14,198 nt of DNA from Bacteroidales bacterium (GTDB lineage: Bacteria; Bacteroidota; Bacteroidia; Bacteroidales; Muribaculaceae), in contig JAHZGZ010000105.1 of the NCBI GenBank assembly GCA_019420545.1, positions 1 through 14,198 of the forward strand, given 5' to 3'. Positions within the stretch are counted from its first letter, which is position 1; every line of letters starts with the position of its first letter. The notes beneath the pieces were generated by a model. The model had not been told where the DNA came from and made no database searches. It saw only the letters and a list, made by a program, of their open reading frames with translations. Shown piece by piece: positions 7,093 to 13,792 of this stretch. The translations under genes and the position numbers were made by a program.

Positions 7093-8682
7093 TTATTTGA
7101 ATGTATCGGGAAGATCGTTTTCGTAAAGTACGGTATCGCCGGCCTTGGCAAGCGAAGAAAGTGTCTGCTGCGCCTGGGCGAAAGTGTCGACGGCATGCAC
7201 ACGCTCCTCGGGCATTGCACCTTCGCGCAGCCCGGTTAGGATAGCGTCGCGGTTGTACTCGCCTACCACGATGGCCACGTCGGCCGAGCGCGCGATGTTG
7301 CGGCCCAGCTCCACGTTGGCGTCCCACTGACGGTCGCCCAGCTCGATCATGCCGGGGGTGATGATTATGCGCTTTCCCGAATCCATGGCGCGGAGCACGT
7401 CGAGAGCCATGCGCGATCCGTGGGGGTTGGAGTTGAACGCATCGTCGATGATGGTTATCCCGCCGGGAGTATGCTTCATGTTGAGGCGGTGCTCCACCTG
7501 CTCCACGCGGCTCACGGCATACTGCACCTTGTCGACCGACATGCCGAGCCGCATGGCGATAGCGATGGCCGGGATAAGGTTGGAGATGTTGCATTCCCCT
7601 ACCAGACGCGTCTCGAAGGGGTAAGCCGCGCCGTCGGGTGTATGCAATGTAAAGCGGGTTCCATCCTTTCCGTAGACGATGCCGTCGGCATAGTAATCGG
7701 CATTCTTGGAGCCGACGGAATAGCGCAAGGCCTCGGTATTGGTCACCTCGCGCGAGGCGGCATATGGAAAATCGTTGTTGACAAGCACGAATCCCTCGGC
7801 GGGAATGGCGTCGGCAAGCTCAAATTTGGTGCGCTGCACATTCTCGATCGTCTTGAACGACTCAAGATGCTGCTCGCCTACAGCGGTGATGATGCCCATG
7901 TCGGGGTGGACCAGATCGCATATCTCCTTGATGTCACCGATGTTCTTTGCGCCCATCTCGCAGATGAATATCTCGGTATAGGGCTTCATCATCTCGCGCA
8001 CGGTGCGGATCACGCCCATCGTGGTATTATAGCTGCCGGGAGTCATGAGCACGTCCCACTGCTCCTGGAGTATGCGGTTGAGATAATGCTTTGTAGAGGT
8101 CTTGCCGTAGCTTCCGGTGATGCCGATCACCTTCATGCCGGTCATAGAGCGGAGTATGCGTGCGGCATCGTCGTAGTAGCCCTTGTTGATATGCGCCTCC
8201 ACAGGCTTTAGCAGCCACACAGCGGCCATCATCAGTCCGTGGCTCACAAGAAAGAGGGCGAGCATGAACTCGGCCATAAATACCCAGTTGCGCGATAGAA
8301 ACCACGCGGGCACACACGCCACTACGGCCAGCGCGGCCGCCACGCCGTATATACGGCGCGCACGCGGAGTCCACACCAACGGCTTCTTGTAGCGGGCGGT
8401 AGTGAGTTTCAGTATGTTGAACAGCGAGAGCAGCAGGATGCACGCGCAGCTGAACACCAGCCCCGACAAGGGCATCAGCGTGATGAAAAACGCCACGAGC
8501 GCCACCAGGCGGAGCCATGAGGTAGTATCTCCGGAGGTACGCAGCCAGCGCATATACCGCTCGTTGCGGTAACTGTTCTGCTGCATCATCATCAGGTCGC
8601 GCTTGAGTTCAAGCAGCAGGGAAGCAAGCGCCGCAACGCCGGTAACAGCGAGCGATACTATAATGAATGCGTTGATACACAT
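7093..8682 (-). CDS. Membrane-anchored MurF-like Mur ligase
   Basis: 529 residues. The C-terminal two thirds are a Mur ligase: P-loop GITGSYGKTST (187-197), PGSYNTTMGV (215-224), CEMGAKNIGD (241-250, Glu242), GEQHLESF (269-276, His272), QRTKFEL (283-289, Lys286 as the probable carbamylated lysine), then the C-terminal domain with HRLNMKH (398-404), IDDAFNSNP (412-420) and ITPGMIELGD (441-450). These are MurF-type motifs, so the reaction should be ATP-driven addition of a (di)peptide amine to a carboxylate. Where MurF has its UDP-MurNAc-tripeptide-binding domain, this protein instead has about five hydrophobic helices (near 4-24, 58-73, 74-92, 111-130 and 137-158) separated by basic loops. I infer that the acceptor is membrane-bound. 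It ends ENDLPDTFK. The start (ATG 8680-8682) is 3 bp after the hydrolase stop, so translation is probably coupled. General tools would likely call it murF. Confidence 0.88.
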   Translation of the reverse strand: MCINAFIIVSLAVTGVAALASLLLELKRDLMMMQQNSYRNERYMRWLRTSGDTTSWLRLVALVAFFITLMPLSGLVFSCACILLLSLFNILKLTTARYKKPLVWTPRARRIYGVAAALAVVACVPAWFLSRNWVFMAEFMLALFLVSHGLMMAAVWLLKPVEAHINKGYYDDAARILRSMTGMKVIGITGSYGKTSTKHYLNRILQEQWDVLMTPGSYNTTMGVIRTVREMMKPYTEIFICEMGAKNIGDIKEICDLVHPDMGIITAVGEQHLESFKTIENVQRTKFELADAIPAEGFVLVNNDFPYAASREVTNTEALRYSVGSKNADYYADGIVYGKDGTRFTLHTPDGAAYPFETRLVGECNISNLIPAIAIAMRLGMSVDKVQYAVSRVEQVEHRLNMKHTPGGITIIDDAFNSNPHGSRMALDVLRAMDSGKRIIITPGMIELGDRQWDANVELGRNIARSADVAIVVGEYNRDAILTGLREGAMPEERVHAVDTFAQAQQTLSSLAKAGDTVLYENDLPDTFK

Positions 8683-8685
8683 ATA

Positions 8686-9462
8686 TTATTGTTTTGATGT
8701 CAGGAAACTGCGGAGTACGGCGGCAAACTGCGCCGGGCGATCGAGAAAACTGTAGTGGCCCGCGCCCGGGAAACTTACCAGGCCAGCGCCGGAAATATGC
8801 TTCTCCATGTACTTTGCGTCGGCGAGCGGAGTGGCGGTATCCTCCTCGCCCCATATCAGCAACACCGGACATTTTATCGCCGGCATACAATGCTTCAGAT
8901 CCTCGTTGACCACCTTGCTCAATATGGCGCGCATCATAGGCGAGGCCTTCGCATAGTCGGCCGAACCGACCTTGGCACGGCGCGCGGCAAGAATATCCTC
9001 GGCGCCGGCTTTGCCGTGGAGCAGATAGAGCAGGCGCTTCATGGCCTTGAAAGTATATACCTTATAATAATATTTCCACGTGCGTCGCGGCTTGATGCCG
9101 GCGGCATCGACCAAAATGAGGCTCTCCACGTCCGAGGGATAGCGCGACGAATAAAGCAACCCAAGGCGGCCTCCGAACGAATGGCCGAGCAGCACCGGCC
9201 GCTTCAGCCCCTCGGCTTCAACCACGGCGCGCAGGCATGCGGTATAATCGTCGACACCCCACACACGCGAAGGCTCGTCCGAGCGCCCGTGTCCCGGGAA
9301 ATCGATATTGACCACCTTACGTCCGCATGCGAGGGCTATCTTCTCGATCGAGGCGAGAGTGGTTGTGTCACAACCCCAACCGTGCATGAGCACGATCGGG
9401 GCGCCGTCGCCGTTGACGGTATATGCCACCCGCACGCCTTCATATTCGATATGCTTTTCCAT
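8686..9462 (-). CDS. Alpha/beta hydrolase
   Basis: Predicted serine hydrolase (esterase, amidase or thioesterase) with no visible signal peptide or membrane anchor. 258 residues from ATG 9460-9462. Catalytic signatures in order are the oxyanion loop VLMHGWGCD, DFPGHGRSDEP, the nucleophile elbow GHSFGGRLGL, the acid in IWGEEDTATPL and the histidine in GAGHYSFLDRP; all triad residues are present. A helical cap region with many Lys, Arg and Tyr lies between the nucleophile and the acid. An in-frame TTG at 9475-9477 would add five residues, but it lies at the expected transcription start, so I use the ATG. First gene of a three-gene operon with the membrane MurF-like and Ddl-like ligases (3 and 26 bp spacing). 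A role in trimming or removing a group from the same substrate is inference; the natural substrate is unknown. Confidence 0.9.
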   Translation of the reverse strand: MEKHIEYEGVRVAYTVNGDGAPIVLMHGWGCDTTTLASIEKIALACGRKVVNIDFPGHGRSDEPSRVWGVDDYTACLRAVVEAEGLKRPVLLGHSFGGRLGLLYSSRYPSDVESLILVDAAGIKPRRTWKYYYKVYTFKAMKRLLYLLHGKAGAEDILAARRAKVGSADYAKASPMMRAILSKVVNEDLKHCMPAIKCPVLLIWGEEDTATPLADAKYMEKHISGAGLVSFPGAGHYSFLDRPAQFAAVLRSFLTSKQ

Positions 9463-9479
9463 AATCGCTGTTTTCAATG

Positions 9480-9487
9480 CAAAGTTA
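9480..9487 (-). promoter_or_regulatory. -7 promoter box of the hydrolase/MurF-like/Ddl-like operon
   Basis: Minus-strand TAACTTTG, a perfect TAnnTTTG box, 18 bases upstream of the hydrolase ATG at 9462, giving a very short leader of roughly 10-13 bases. I see no convincing -33 TTTG at 19-21 bases. No similar box is apparent in the 3-bp and 26-bp gaps downstream, consistent with one transcript for all three genes. Confidence 0.5.
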
Positions 9488-9567
9488 ACACTTCGCCATG
9501 GATTAGCGGCTCAGAAACTGTTTAAAATTCATATTGCTTCTGAAACTCTTGTCGGCCTCCACAAAGT

Positions 9568-9597
9568 CAGCCCGGCCATACGCGGATGGCCGGGCTG
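9568..9597 (-). terminator. Strong hairpin downstream of the histone-like gene
   Basis: A 12-bp perfect stem, CAGCCCGGCCAT / ATGGCCGGGCTG, closing a six-base loop ACGCGG, 67 bp past the stop of the histone-like gene and 80 bp before the hydrolase promoter box. It is the most stable simple hairpin I found in the window. The minus-strand tail is GACTTTGTGG, not a run of T, so termination is inferred from position and stability. Confidence 0.6.
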
Positions 9598-9663
9598 TGA
9601 TAAGATTAGCCGACATTGATATTCGCCGGACAGAGAACGCTGAAATTGAATATCCAGTCGTGA

Positions 9664-9840
9664 TTACTTCTTGGCAGCCTCAAGAGATGCCTTACGGAAC
9701 TCCTTCATGAGCTTCTCAAGCTCGAGAGATACCTTGCGGGCACGAGCGCCGGCAGCCTTATTGCCATTTTCAACCTGAGATTCTGCTTCCTTTTTGAAAG
9801 CCTCGTAGAGAGAGGCTGCCTTTTCAACTAATGTTTTCAT
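9664..9840 (-). CDS. Histone H1-like (Hc1 family) small basic protein
   Basis: A 58-residue protein translated from ATG 9838-9840 to TAA 9664-9666. It starts MKTLVEKAASLYEAFKKEAE, has the segment VENGNKAAGARARKVSLELE (23-42) and ends FRKASLEAAKK. The VENGNKAAG-RARKxSLELEK core is what I recognise from the Hc1-type histone H1-like proteins found throughout Bacteroidales. It is rich in Lys, Ala and Glu, has no Cys, Pro or Trp, and should be almost entirely helical. The expected role is nucleoid-associated DNA binding, although the charge is nearly balanced rather than strongly basic, so DNA binding is family-based inference. It is a single-gene unit with its own promoter (9887-9918), an AT-rich leader of about 40 bases and a strong 3' hairpin, an arrangement typical of an abundant protein. 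Its codons are AT-richer than those of the large neighbours. Confidence 0.92.
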   Translation of the reverse strand: MKTLVEKAASLYEAFKKEAESQVENGNKAAGARARKVSLELEKLMKEFRKASLEAAKK

Positions 9841-9886
9841 TTTAAAAAATTGGTGGAACTTTTAATAAGGTTAATAATTATTGTCA

Positions 9887-9918
9887 CAAAACTAAGAAAA
9901 GATTTCTTAATCCGCAAC
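9887..9918 (-). promoter_or_regulatory. Promoter of the histone-like gene
   Basis: Minus-strand -7 box TAGTTTTG (9887-9894, perfect) with GTTG (9915-9918) exactly 20 bases upstream as a 3-of-4 -33 match. Transcription should start near 9881, leaving a leader of about 40 bases that is very AT-rich just before the ATG, as is common for strongly translated Bacteroidetes genes lacking a Shine-Dalgarno. Confidence 0.7.
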
Positions 9919-10048
9919 ATTTTAGGGTATCATTATGCGTGAAATTGTTAAAAACACCAAAATTATATCAAAAATAATCATTCCGGCCTCTGTTTTCAGC
10001 CTTCTACAGCCCACAAATGCGTGTCATCAAGGTGATCACGACGTTTTT

Positions 10049-12001
10049 TCATTCTCCGGATCCAGCCCCTTTATAGGTAAAGGTCAGCAACGCCTGGTCG
10101 CGCTGCTGCGGCTCGTTGCCCACATGTTCGGCGACCGACCTGTTGATACGCTTGATCAGATCGCTTGCCGATATGTCGGGATAATTTGCCATGATGATAG
10201 TCACGATATGGTACAGAGTATAGTCGGTGTAAGCCGCACCGCCGGCATTCGTAGCCGTAATGATGCCGTCGGTAAAGAATACCATACGCGAGCCGGGCTT
10301 GAGAATCATACTTGCCTCCGAGCAATCCTCGAGCACATCGGAGCCGAGGGGAAGGGTCGACGAGCCGGGGATAAACTCCGTCATACCGTCGGGGAGCACC
10401 AACAGCGGAGCGTTGTGGGATGCGTTGGCATAAGTGAGCTTCCCTGTTACCAGATCGAGCGCGCCGACAAACACCGTAGTGCTCATGTCGGCTTCCGGAT
10501 TGTTGTGGAGCACATCGCTCATGGCCTTGATTGTAACCTCCGGACCCTTATCGGTCGAGATCGACGAACGGAACACGGAACGTACCACGGTAAGAAGCAG
10601 GGAAGTCGATACAGTACCCGTACATGACACAGTGCCTATACAGAAATAAAATTTCCCGCTTGCAAGCATGAAATCGTAAAAGTCACCACCGATGGTATTT
10701 ACCGGATTAAGCACGGCAAAAACATCGATGCCCGCCCCACCGGCCGAGGTTGGGAATGTGCGCGGTATTGTCTCTTTCTGTATAGCGTGGGCAATATCCA
10801 GCTCGCTCTGTATGCGTGCCTGGGCTATTGTGGACTGCTTCAGGCTGGACACATAGTCGGTGAGCGACTGCTGCATATGGGCGAACGCATCGACAAGCGT
10901 ACGTATTCCGCCGTCGGTGATATCACGCGGAAGGCGTGCCGAGAAATCGCCTCTGGCAATCTTGTAGGCCACTTTAGTAAGTTCCTCCAGCGGACGTGTG
11001 TTGCGCCGTATCACATACCTGAGCACTACGAGCACCCCGATCAACCCTACGAGTATTACAAGCAGCATGTAGCTCGCCACGGTTCCCATATGGTTGACCA
11101 CCTCGGAATATGGGCTGAACGTGGCCACCGACCATCCTGCCCTCGGAATCGTTGCATAGCTTACGAGCATGTCTTTTCCGTCGACAACACGCCGGTCATA
11201 GCCCGATATCCCGCTGAGCATGTCGCGCCCGAGCTGACGCATAGGCTCGCTCTGCAAAGTGTCGGCATAAGAGAATATCGTCTGATTCAGTATCATGTTG
11301 CGGTGTGGATGTGATATGAACGTACCGCTCCGGCTCAATACAAACGTAAAACTGTCCTGATAAGGACTCAGGTATGCCACGTCCTTAACAAGCTTGTCGA
11401 GCGACATATCGGCCGTCATGATTCCTATCATGTTGCCATACTTGTCAAACACCGGAAGCGAATATGTTATCATCATCACATCCCCGCCACCATCGTCATA
11501 ATACGGTTCTGACCACGTACCACGCCGGGCTTCCTTGGCCGAACTATACCATTCCATATTGAAATAGTCATAGTCATCACTGCCAAGAATCTTGCTCACA
11601 GGCTTGTTGCCGAGAGTGGTAGTGACATATGGCATATAATATTTTCCTTTCTCGGAATAATAGTATGGTTCGAAACCCATACATCCGCCGATGAGCAGCG
11701 AGTCGGAAAGCGACCACTGCTTTACGAGCGACATCACGCTGTCGGGCGAGGCCAAAGCCTTTTTCACAAAAGGCTCATACCCCTTGACTATATTCTCCAC
11801 CGTGAGCAGACGCTCGTTGATGCTGCCGATCATCTCGGTAAGCAGAAAACCGGCATAACGCCCCCCGGCCTCTTCCTCGCGCTCATTGTTGTAGGCATTG
11901 AAGATAGCCGCGACCGCACCGAAAGTAACGAGTATCAGCAGAGTAGTCCACAGATACAGGCGCGTGGAGAAGTTAAGGTTGATTTTGCTTTTTCCAAACA
12001 T
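10049..12001 (-). CDS. Sensor protein: Cache-like - HAMP - PP2C/SpoIIE domain (degenerate)
   Basis: 650-residue membrane signalling protein of RsbU-like architecture. TM1 is at about 14-36. An extracytoplasmic Cache-like sensor spans 40-305, with PYYDDGGGDVMMITYSLPVF and YGNMIGIMTADMSLDKL typical of dCache folds. TM2 is at about 308-330, HAMP at 329-382 (NTRPLEELTKVAYKIARGDF) and a helical linker at 385-412 (IQSELDIAHAIQKETIPRTF). The SpoIIE-type phosphatase domain covers 420-645. The first metal motif is intact (GGDFYD, 438-443) and FFTDG (575-579) is present. However, the motif normally read as DVSGKG is TVSCTG (457-462), the Glu of the usual DGxxE is Thr, and the terminal Asp-Asp is Arg634-Asp635. 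The expected function is signal-controlled dephosphorylation of an anti-sigma-factor antagonist; with these losses it may bind without hydrolysing. No STAS or kinase partner lies in the window. Transcribed alone from the box at 12052-12059. Confidence 0.9.
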   Translation of the reverse strand: MFGKSKINLNFSTRLYLWTTLLILVTFGAVAAIFNAYNNEREEEAGGRYAGFLLTEMIGSINERLLTVENIVKGYEPFVKKALASPDSVMSLVKQWSLSDSLLIGGCMGFEPYYYSEKGKYYMPYVTTTLGNKPVSKILGSDDYDYFNMEWYSSAKEARRGTWSEPYYDDGGGDVMMITYSLPVFDKYGNMIGIMTADMSLDKLVKDVAYLSPYQDSFTFVLSRSGTFISHPHRNMILNQTIFSYADTLQSEPMRQLGRDMLSGISGYDRRVVDGKDMLVSYATIPRAGWSVATFSPYSEVVNHMGTVASYMLLVILVGLIGVLVVLRYVIRRNTRPLEELTKVAYKIARGDFSARLPRDITDGGIRTLVDAFAHMQQSLTDYVSSLKQSTIAQARIQSELDIAHAIQKETIPRTFPTSAGGAGIDVFAVLNPVNTIGGDFYDFMLASGKFYFCIGTVSCTGTVSTSLLLTVVRSVFRSSISTDKGPEVTIKAMSDVLHNNPEADMSTTVFVGALDLVTGKLTYANASHNAPLLVLPDGMTEFIPGSSTLPLGSDVLEDCSEASMILKPGSRMVFFTDGIITATNAGGAAYTDYTLYHIVTIIMANYPDISASDLIKRINRSVAEHVGNEPQQRDQALLTFTYKGAGSGE

Positions 12002-12051
12002 ATGTCATAACGAATCGTGGAGAGACGGCGACGTCGTTGCTTTCCGACATG

Positions 12052-12059
12052 CAAATATA
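12052..12059 (-). promoter_or_regulatory. -7 promoter box for the HAMP/PP2C gene
   Basis: Minus-strand TATATTTG, a perfect TAnnTTTG box, 51 bases upstream of the ATG at 12001, giving a leader of about 45 bases. No -33 TTTG at 19-21 bases; a GTTG lies only 15 bases upstream (12075-12078). Confidence 0.55.
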
Positions 12060-12082
12060 GCGAATCATCTGTCACAACGCTA

Positions 12083-12121
12083 TTTTTTTGAACGTTTTTT
12101 TTTGAACAGACAATTTCAAAA
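12083..12121. repeat. T-rich direct repeat with overlapping inverted repeat
   Basis: On the plus strand a run of T followed by GAAC occurs twice in tandem (TTTTTTTGAACG then TTTTTTTTTGAACA). The second copy forms an inverted repeat TTTTGAA-CAGACAAT-TTCAAAA at 12100-12121. It sits in the 124-bp gap just past the stop of the FAD gene and upstream of the PP2C promoter box. It could act as a weak terminator for the former or an AT-rich upstream element for the latter. Confidence 0.35.
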
Positions 12122-12125
12122 GCCC

Positions 12126-13706
12126 TCACATCCGGGCAGAAACGCCCATCGATTCGGCCAGGGATGTCGCGCAGCGGTCGCCGTCGATAGCCGCCGATAC
12201 AATGCCCCCCGCATAACCGGCCCCCTCGCCGCAGGGGTATAGGCCGCGGAGGCGCACATGGCACAGGCTTTCAGCATCGCGCGGCACTCTTACGGGCGCC
12301 GACGTGCGTGTCTCGCATCCGATAAGCATCGCCTCGTTGGTGAGAAATCCGCGCTGCTTGCGTCCGAACTCGGCGAATCCGCGCCTCAGGCGCCTTGAAA
12401 TCTCAGGAGGGAGCAGACGGTCGACCCGGGCGCAATGTATGCCGGGCGCATATGATGTCGGGGGCAGATCGGCCGAGGGACGCCCGTTGACAAAGTCGTC
12501 CATACGCTGCGCGGGAGCATTCTGCGAGCCGCAGTCCTCCTCGAAAAACCGTTTTTCGATGCGCTCCTGATAGCGCATCATCTTCAGCGGACCGGCGCCG
12601 TCGGTATCGGGGACGTCCTCGGGAAGTATCTCCACCACCATCCCCGAATTGGCCCATTTCGTGCCTCGCGACGAGGGCGACATGCCGTTGACCACCAGTA
12701 GTCCCGGGGCACTCGCGGCAGGAATGATAAATCCGCCGGGACACATGCAGAAGGAATACACAGCCCTGTCGTCGACACGTGTAAGCATCGAATACTCGGC
12801 GGCGGGGAGCCAGCGGCCGCGCCCCTGCGGGGAGTGATACTGCAGGCGGTCGACAAGCTGCTGCGGATGCTCGAGGCGCACCCCTATGGCAAGTCCCTTG
12901 GCCTCAATCTCCACGCCCGAGGCGGCAAGCGACTCGTAGACGTCGCGCGCCGAATGCCCGGTGGCGAGGATAACCGGGCCGGAGAATGTCTCGCCGGAAG
13001 CGGTCGCCACTCCGATAACGGCATCGCCGTCGATCAGCAGGCGCTCCACGCGGGTACCGAACATCACCCGTCCGCCACACTCTTCGATGGTATGGCGCAT
13101 GGCCTTGATCACGTCGGGGAGGCGGTCGGTGCCGATATGAGGATGCGCGTCGACAAGTATGTCCTCGCTGGCTCCATGCTGCCAGAGTACGGTAAGCACT
13201 TTATCCACACTGCCGCGTTTTTTGCTGCGGGTATACAGTTTGCCGTCGGAATAGGCCCCTGCTCCACCCTCGCCGAAGCAGTAGTTGGAGTCGGGGTCGA
13301 CAACCCCCTCGCGGGCTATGCGGGCCATGTCGCGCCGACGCGAGTCGACATCCTTGCCGCGCTCCAACACGACCGGACGTACACCCAGCTCTATGAGCCG
13401 CAGGGCGGCAAACAGGCCTGCCGGCCCGGCTCCCACTACAATAGCCTGCGGAGCATCAGGCCCGACGGGCGCATATACGACAGGCGTGGCAATTGCGGTA
13501 GAGTCGGGCTTGCTGTCGAGAAACAGGCGCACACGCACGTTGACCATCACACGGCGCTGACGCGCGTCGATGCTGCGGCGCACTATTTTCAGCGCCTTTA
13601 CTCGGTCGGGGTCTATGCCGCCCGCGCGTGTCGCCTCGCGGAGGAGCAGAGTGTCGGGCTGTCCGGCGACTTCCGGAGCCACACGCAGATCAATATCCTG
13701 ATACAT
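12126..13706 (-). CDS. FAD-dependent oxidoreductase/dehydrogenase (COG2509-like)
   Basis: 526-residue cytoplasmic flavoprotein of unknown substrate. An N-terminal domain (1-80) rich in Arg and Val contains ALKIVRRSIDARQRR. The FAD-binding Rossmann motif is VVGAGPAGLFAALRLIELG (90-108), followed by VVLERGKDVDSRRRD with the Glu that contacts the adenosine ribose. The family signature NYCFGEGGAGAYSDGKLYTR is at 141-160. Later features are PVILATGHSARDVYESL, a Cys pair in SFCMCPGGFIIPA and the closing flavin motif GLYPCGEGAGYAGGIVSAAI. Full length for the family, with ATG start at 13704-13706. I know this group only as an uncharacterised dehydrogenase widespread in bacteria and archaea. It follows the MATE gene after 86 bp that contain a palindromic element and no clear -7 box, so co-transcription with the MATE gene is possible. 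Confidence 0.92.
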   Translation of the reverse strand: MYQDIDLRVAPEVAGQPDTLLLREATRAGGIDPDRVKALKIVRRSIDARQRRVMVNVRVRLFLDSKPDSTAIATPVVYAPVGPDAPQAIVVGAGPAGLFAALRLIELGVRPVVLERGKDVDSRRRDMARIAREGVVDPDSNYCFGEGGAGAYSDGKLYTRSKKRGSVDKVLTVLWQHGASEDILVDAHPHIGTDRLPDVIKAMRHTIEECGGRVMFGTRVERLLIDGDAVIGVATASGETFSGPVILATGHSARDVYESLAASGVEIEAKGLAIGVRLEHPQQLVDRLQYHSPQGRGRWLPAAEYSMLTRVDDRAVYSFCMCPGGFIIPAASAPGLLVVNGMSPSSRGTKWANSGMVVEILPEDVPDTDGAGPLKMMRYQERIEKRFFEEDCGSQNAPAQRMDDFVNGRPSADLPPTSYAPGIHCARVDRLLPPEISRRLRRGFAEFGRKQRGFLTNEAMLIGCETRTSAPVRVPRDAESLCHVRLRGLYPCGEGAGYAGGIVSAAIDGDRCATSLAESMGVSARM

Positions 13707-13727
13707 AGCTTATTTTATTATTATGGT

Positions 13728-13768
13728 GTTGCATTTCAGGATGCAACGCGGCACGCCGCGTCCCTACA
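13728..13768. repeat. Double-palindrome REP-like intergenic element
   Basis: Two abutting palindromes: GTTGCAT-TTCAGG-ATGCAAC (13728-13747) and ACGCGGC-AC-GCCGCGT (13746-13761), followed by CCCTACA. They share two bases, so only one hairpin can form fully at a time. The GC-rich core flanked by TGTAGGG on the minus strand resembles dispersed REP/BIME-type elements that I recall from intergenic regions of many bacteria; only one copy is present here. Located between the MATE stop and the FAD gene start, it could also act as a terminator or attenuator. Confidence 0.5.
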
Positions 13769-13792
13769 CTTTTTTTGCAATACCTTCTTGTA

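Noticed and set aside
7420..8211. A 263-codon plus-strand frame opposite the MurF-like gene, and similar long frames at 6446-7012 and 8755-9525.
   Set aside because: All are antisense to strongly supported ligase or hydrolase genes and lack motifs.
5870..9487. A vancomycin-resistance (van) type operon.
   Set aside because: The ligase has Lys-Tyr, not His, in the omega loop. There is no VanH dehydrogenase, VanX/VanY peptidase or VanR/VanS regulator, and the companion genes are a MurF-like enzyme and a generic hydrolase.
9935..10627. A 230-codon plus-strand open frame starting in an AT-rich gap.
   Set aside because: Most of it is antisense to the PP2C domain, and its composition is that of an antisense shadow with no domain. 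The ATG follows no spaced promoter.
13762..13778. T-run after the GC-rich hairpin read as a plus-strand intrinsic terminator.
   Set aside because: No plus-strand gene lies upstream for it to terminate, and both flanking genes are on the minus strand.
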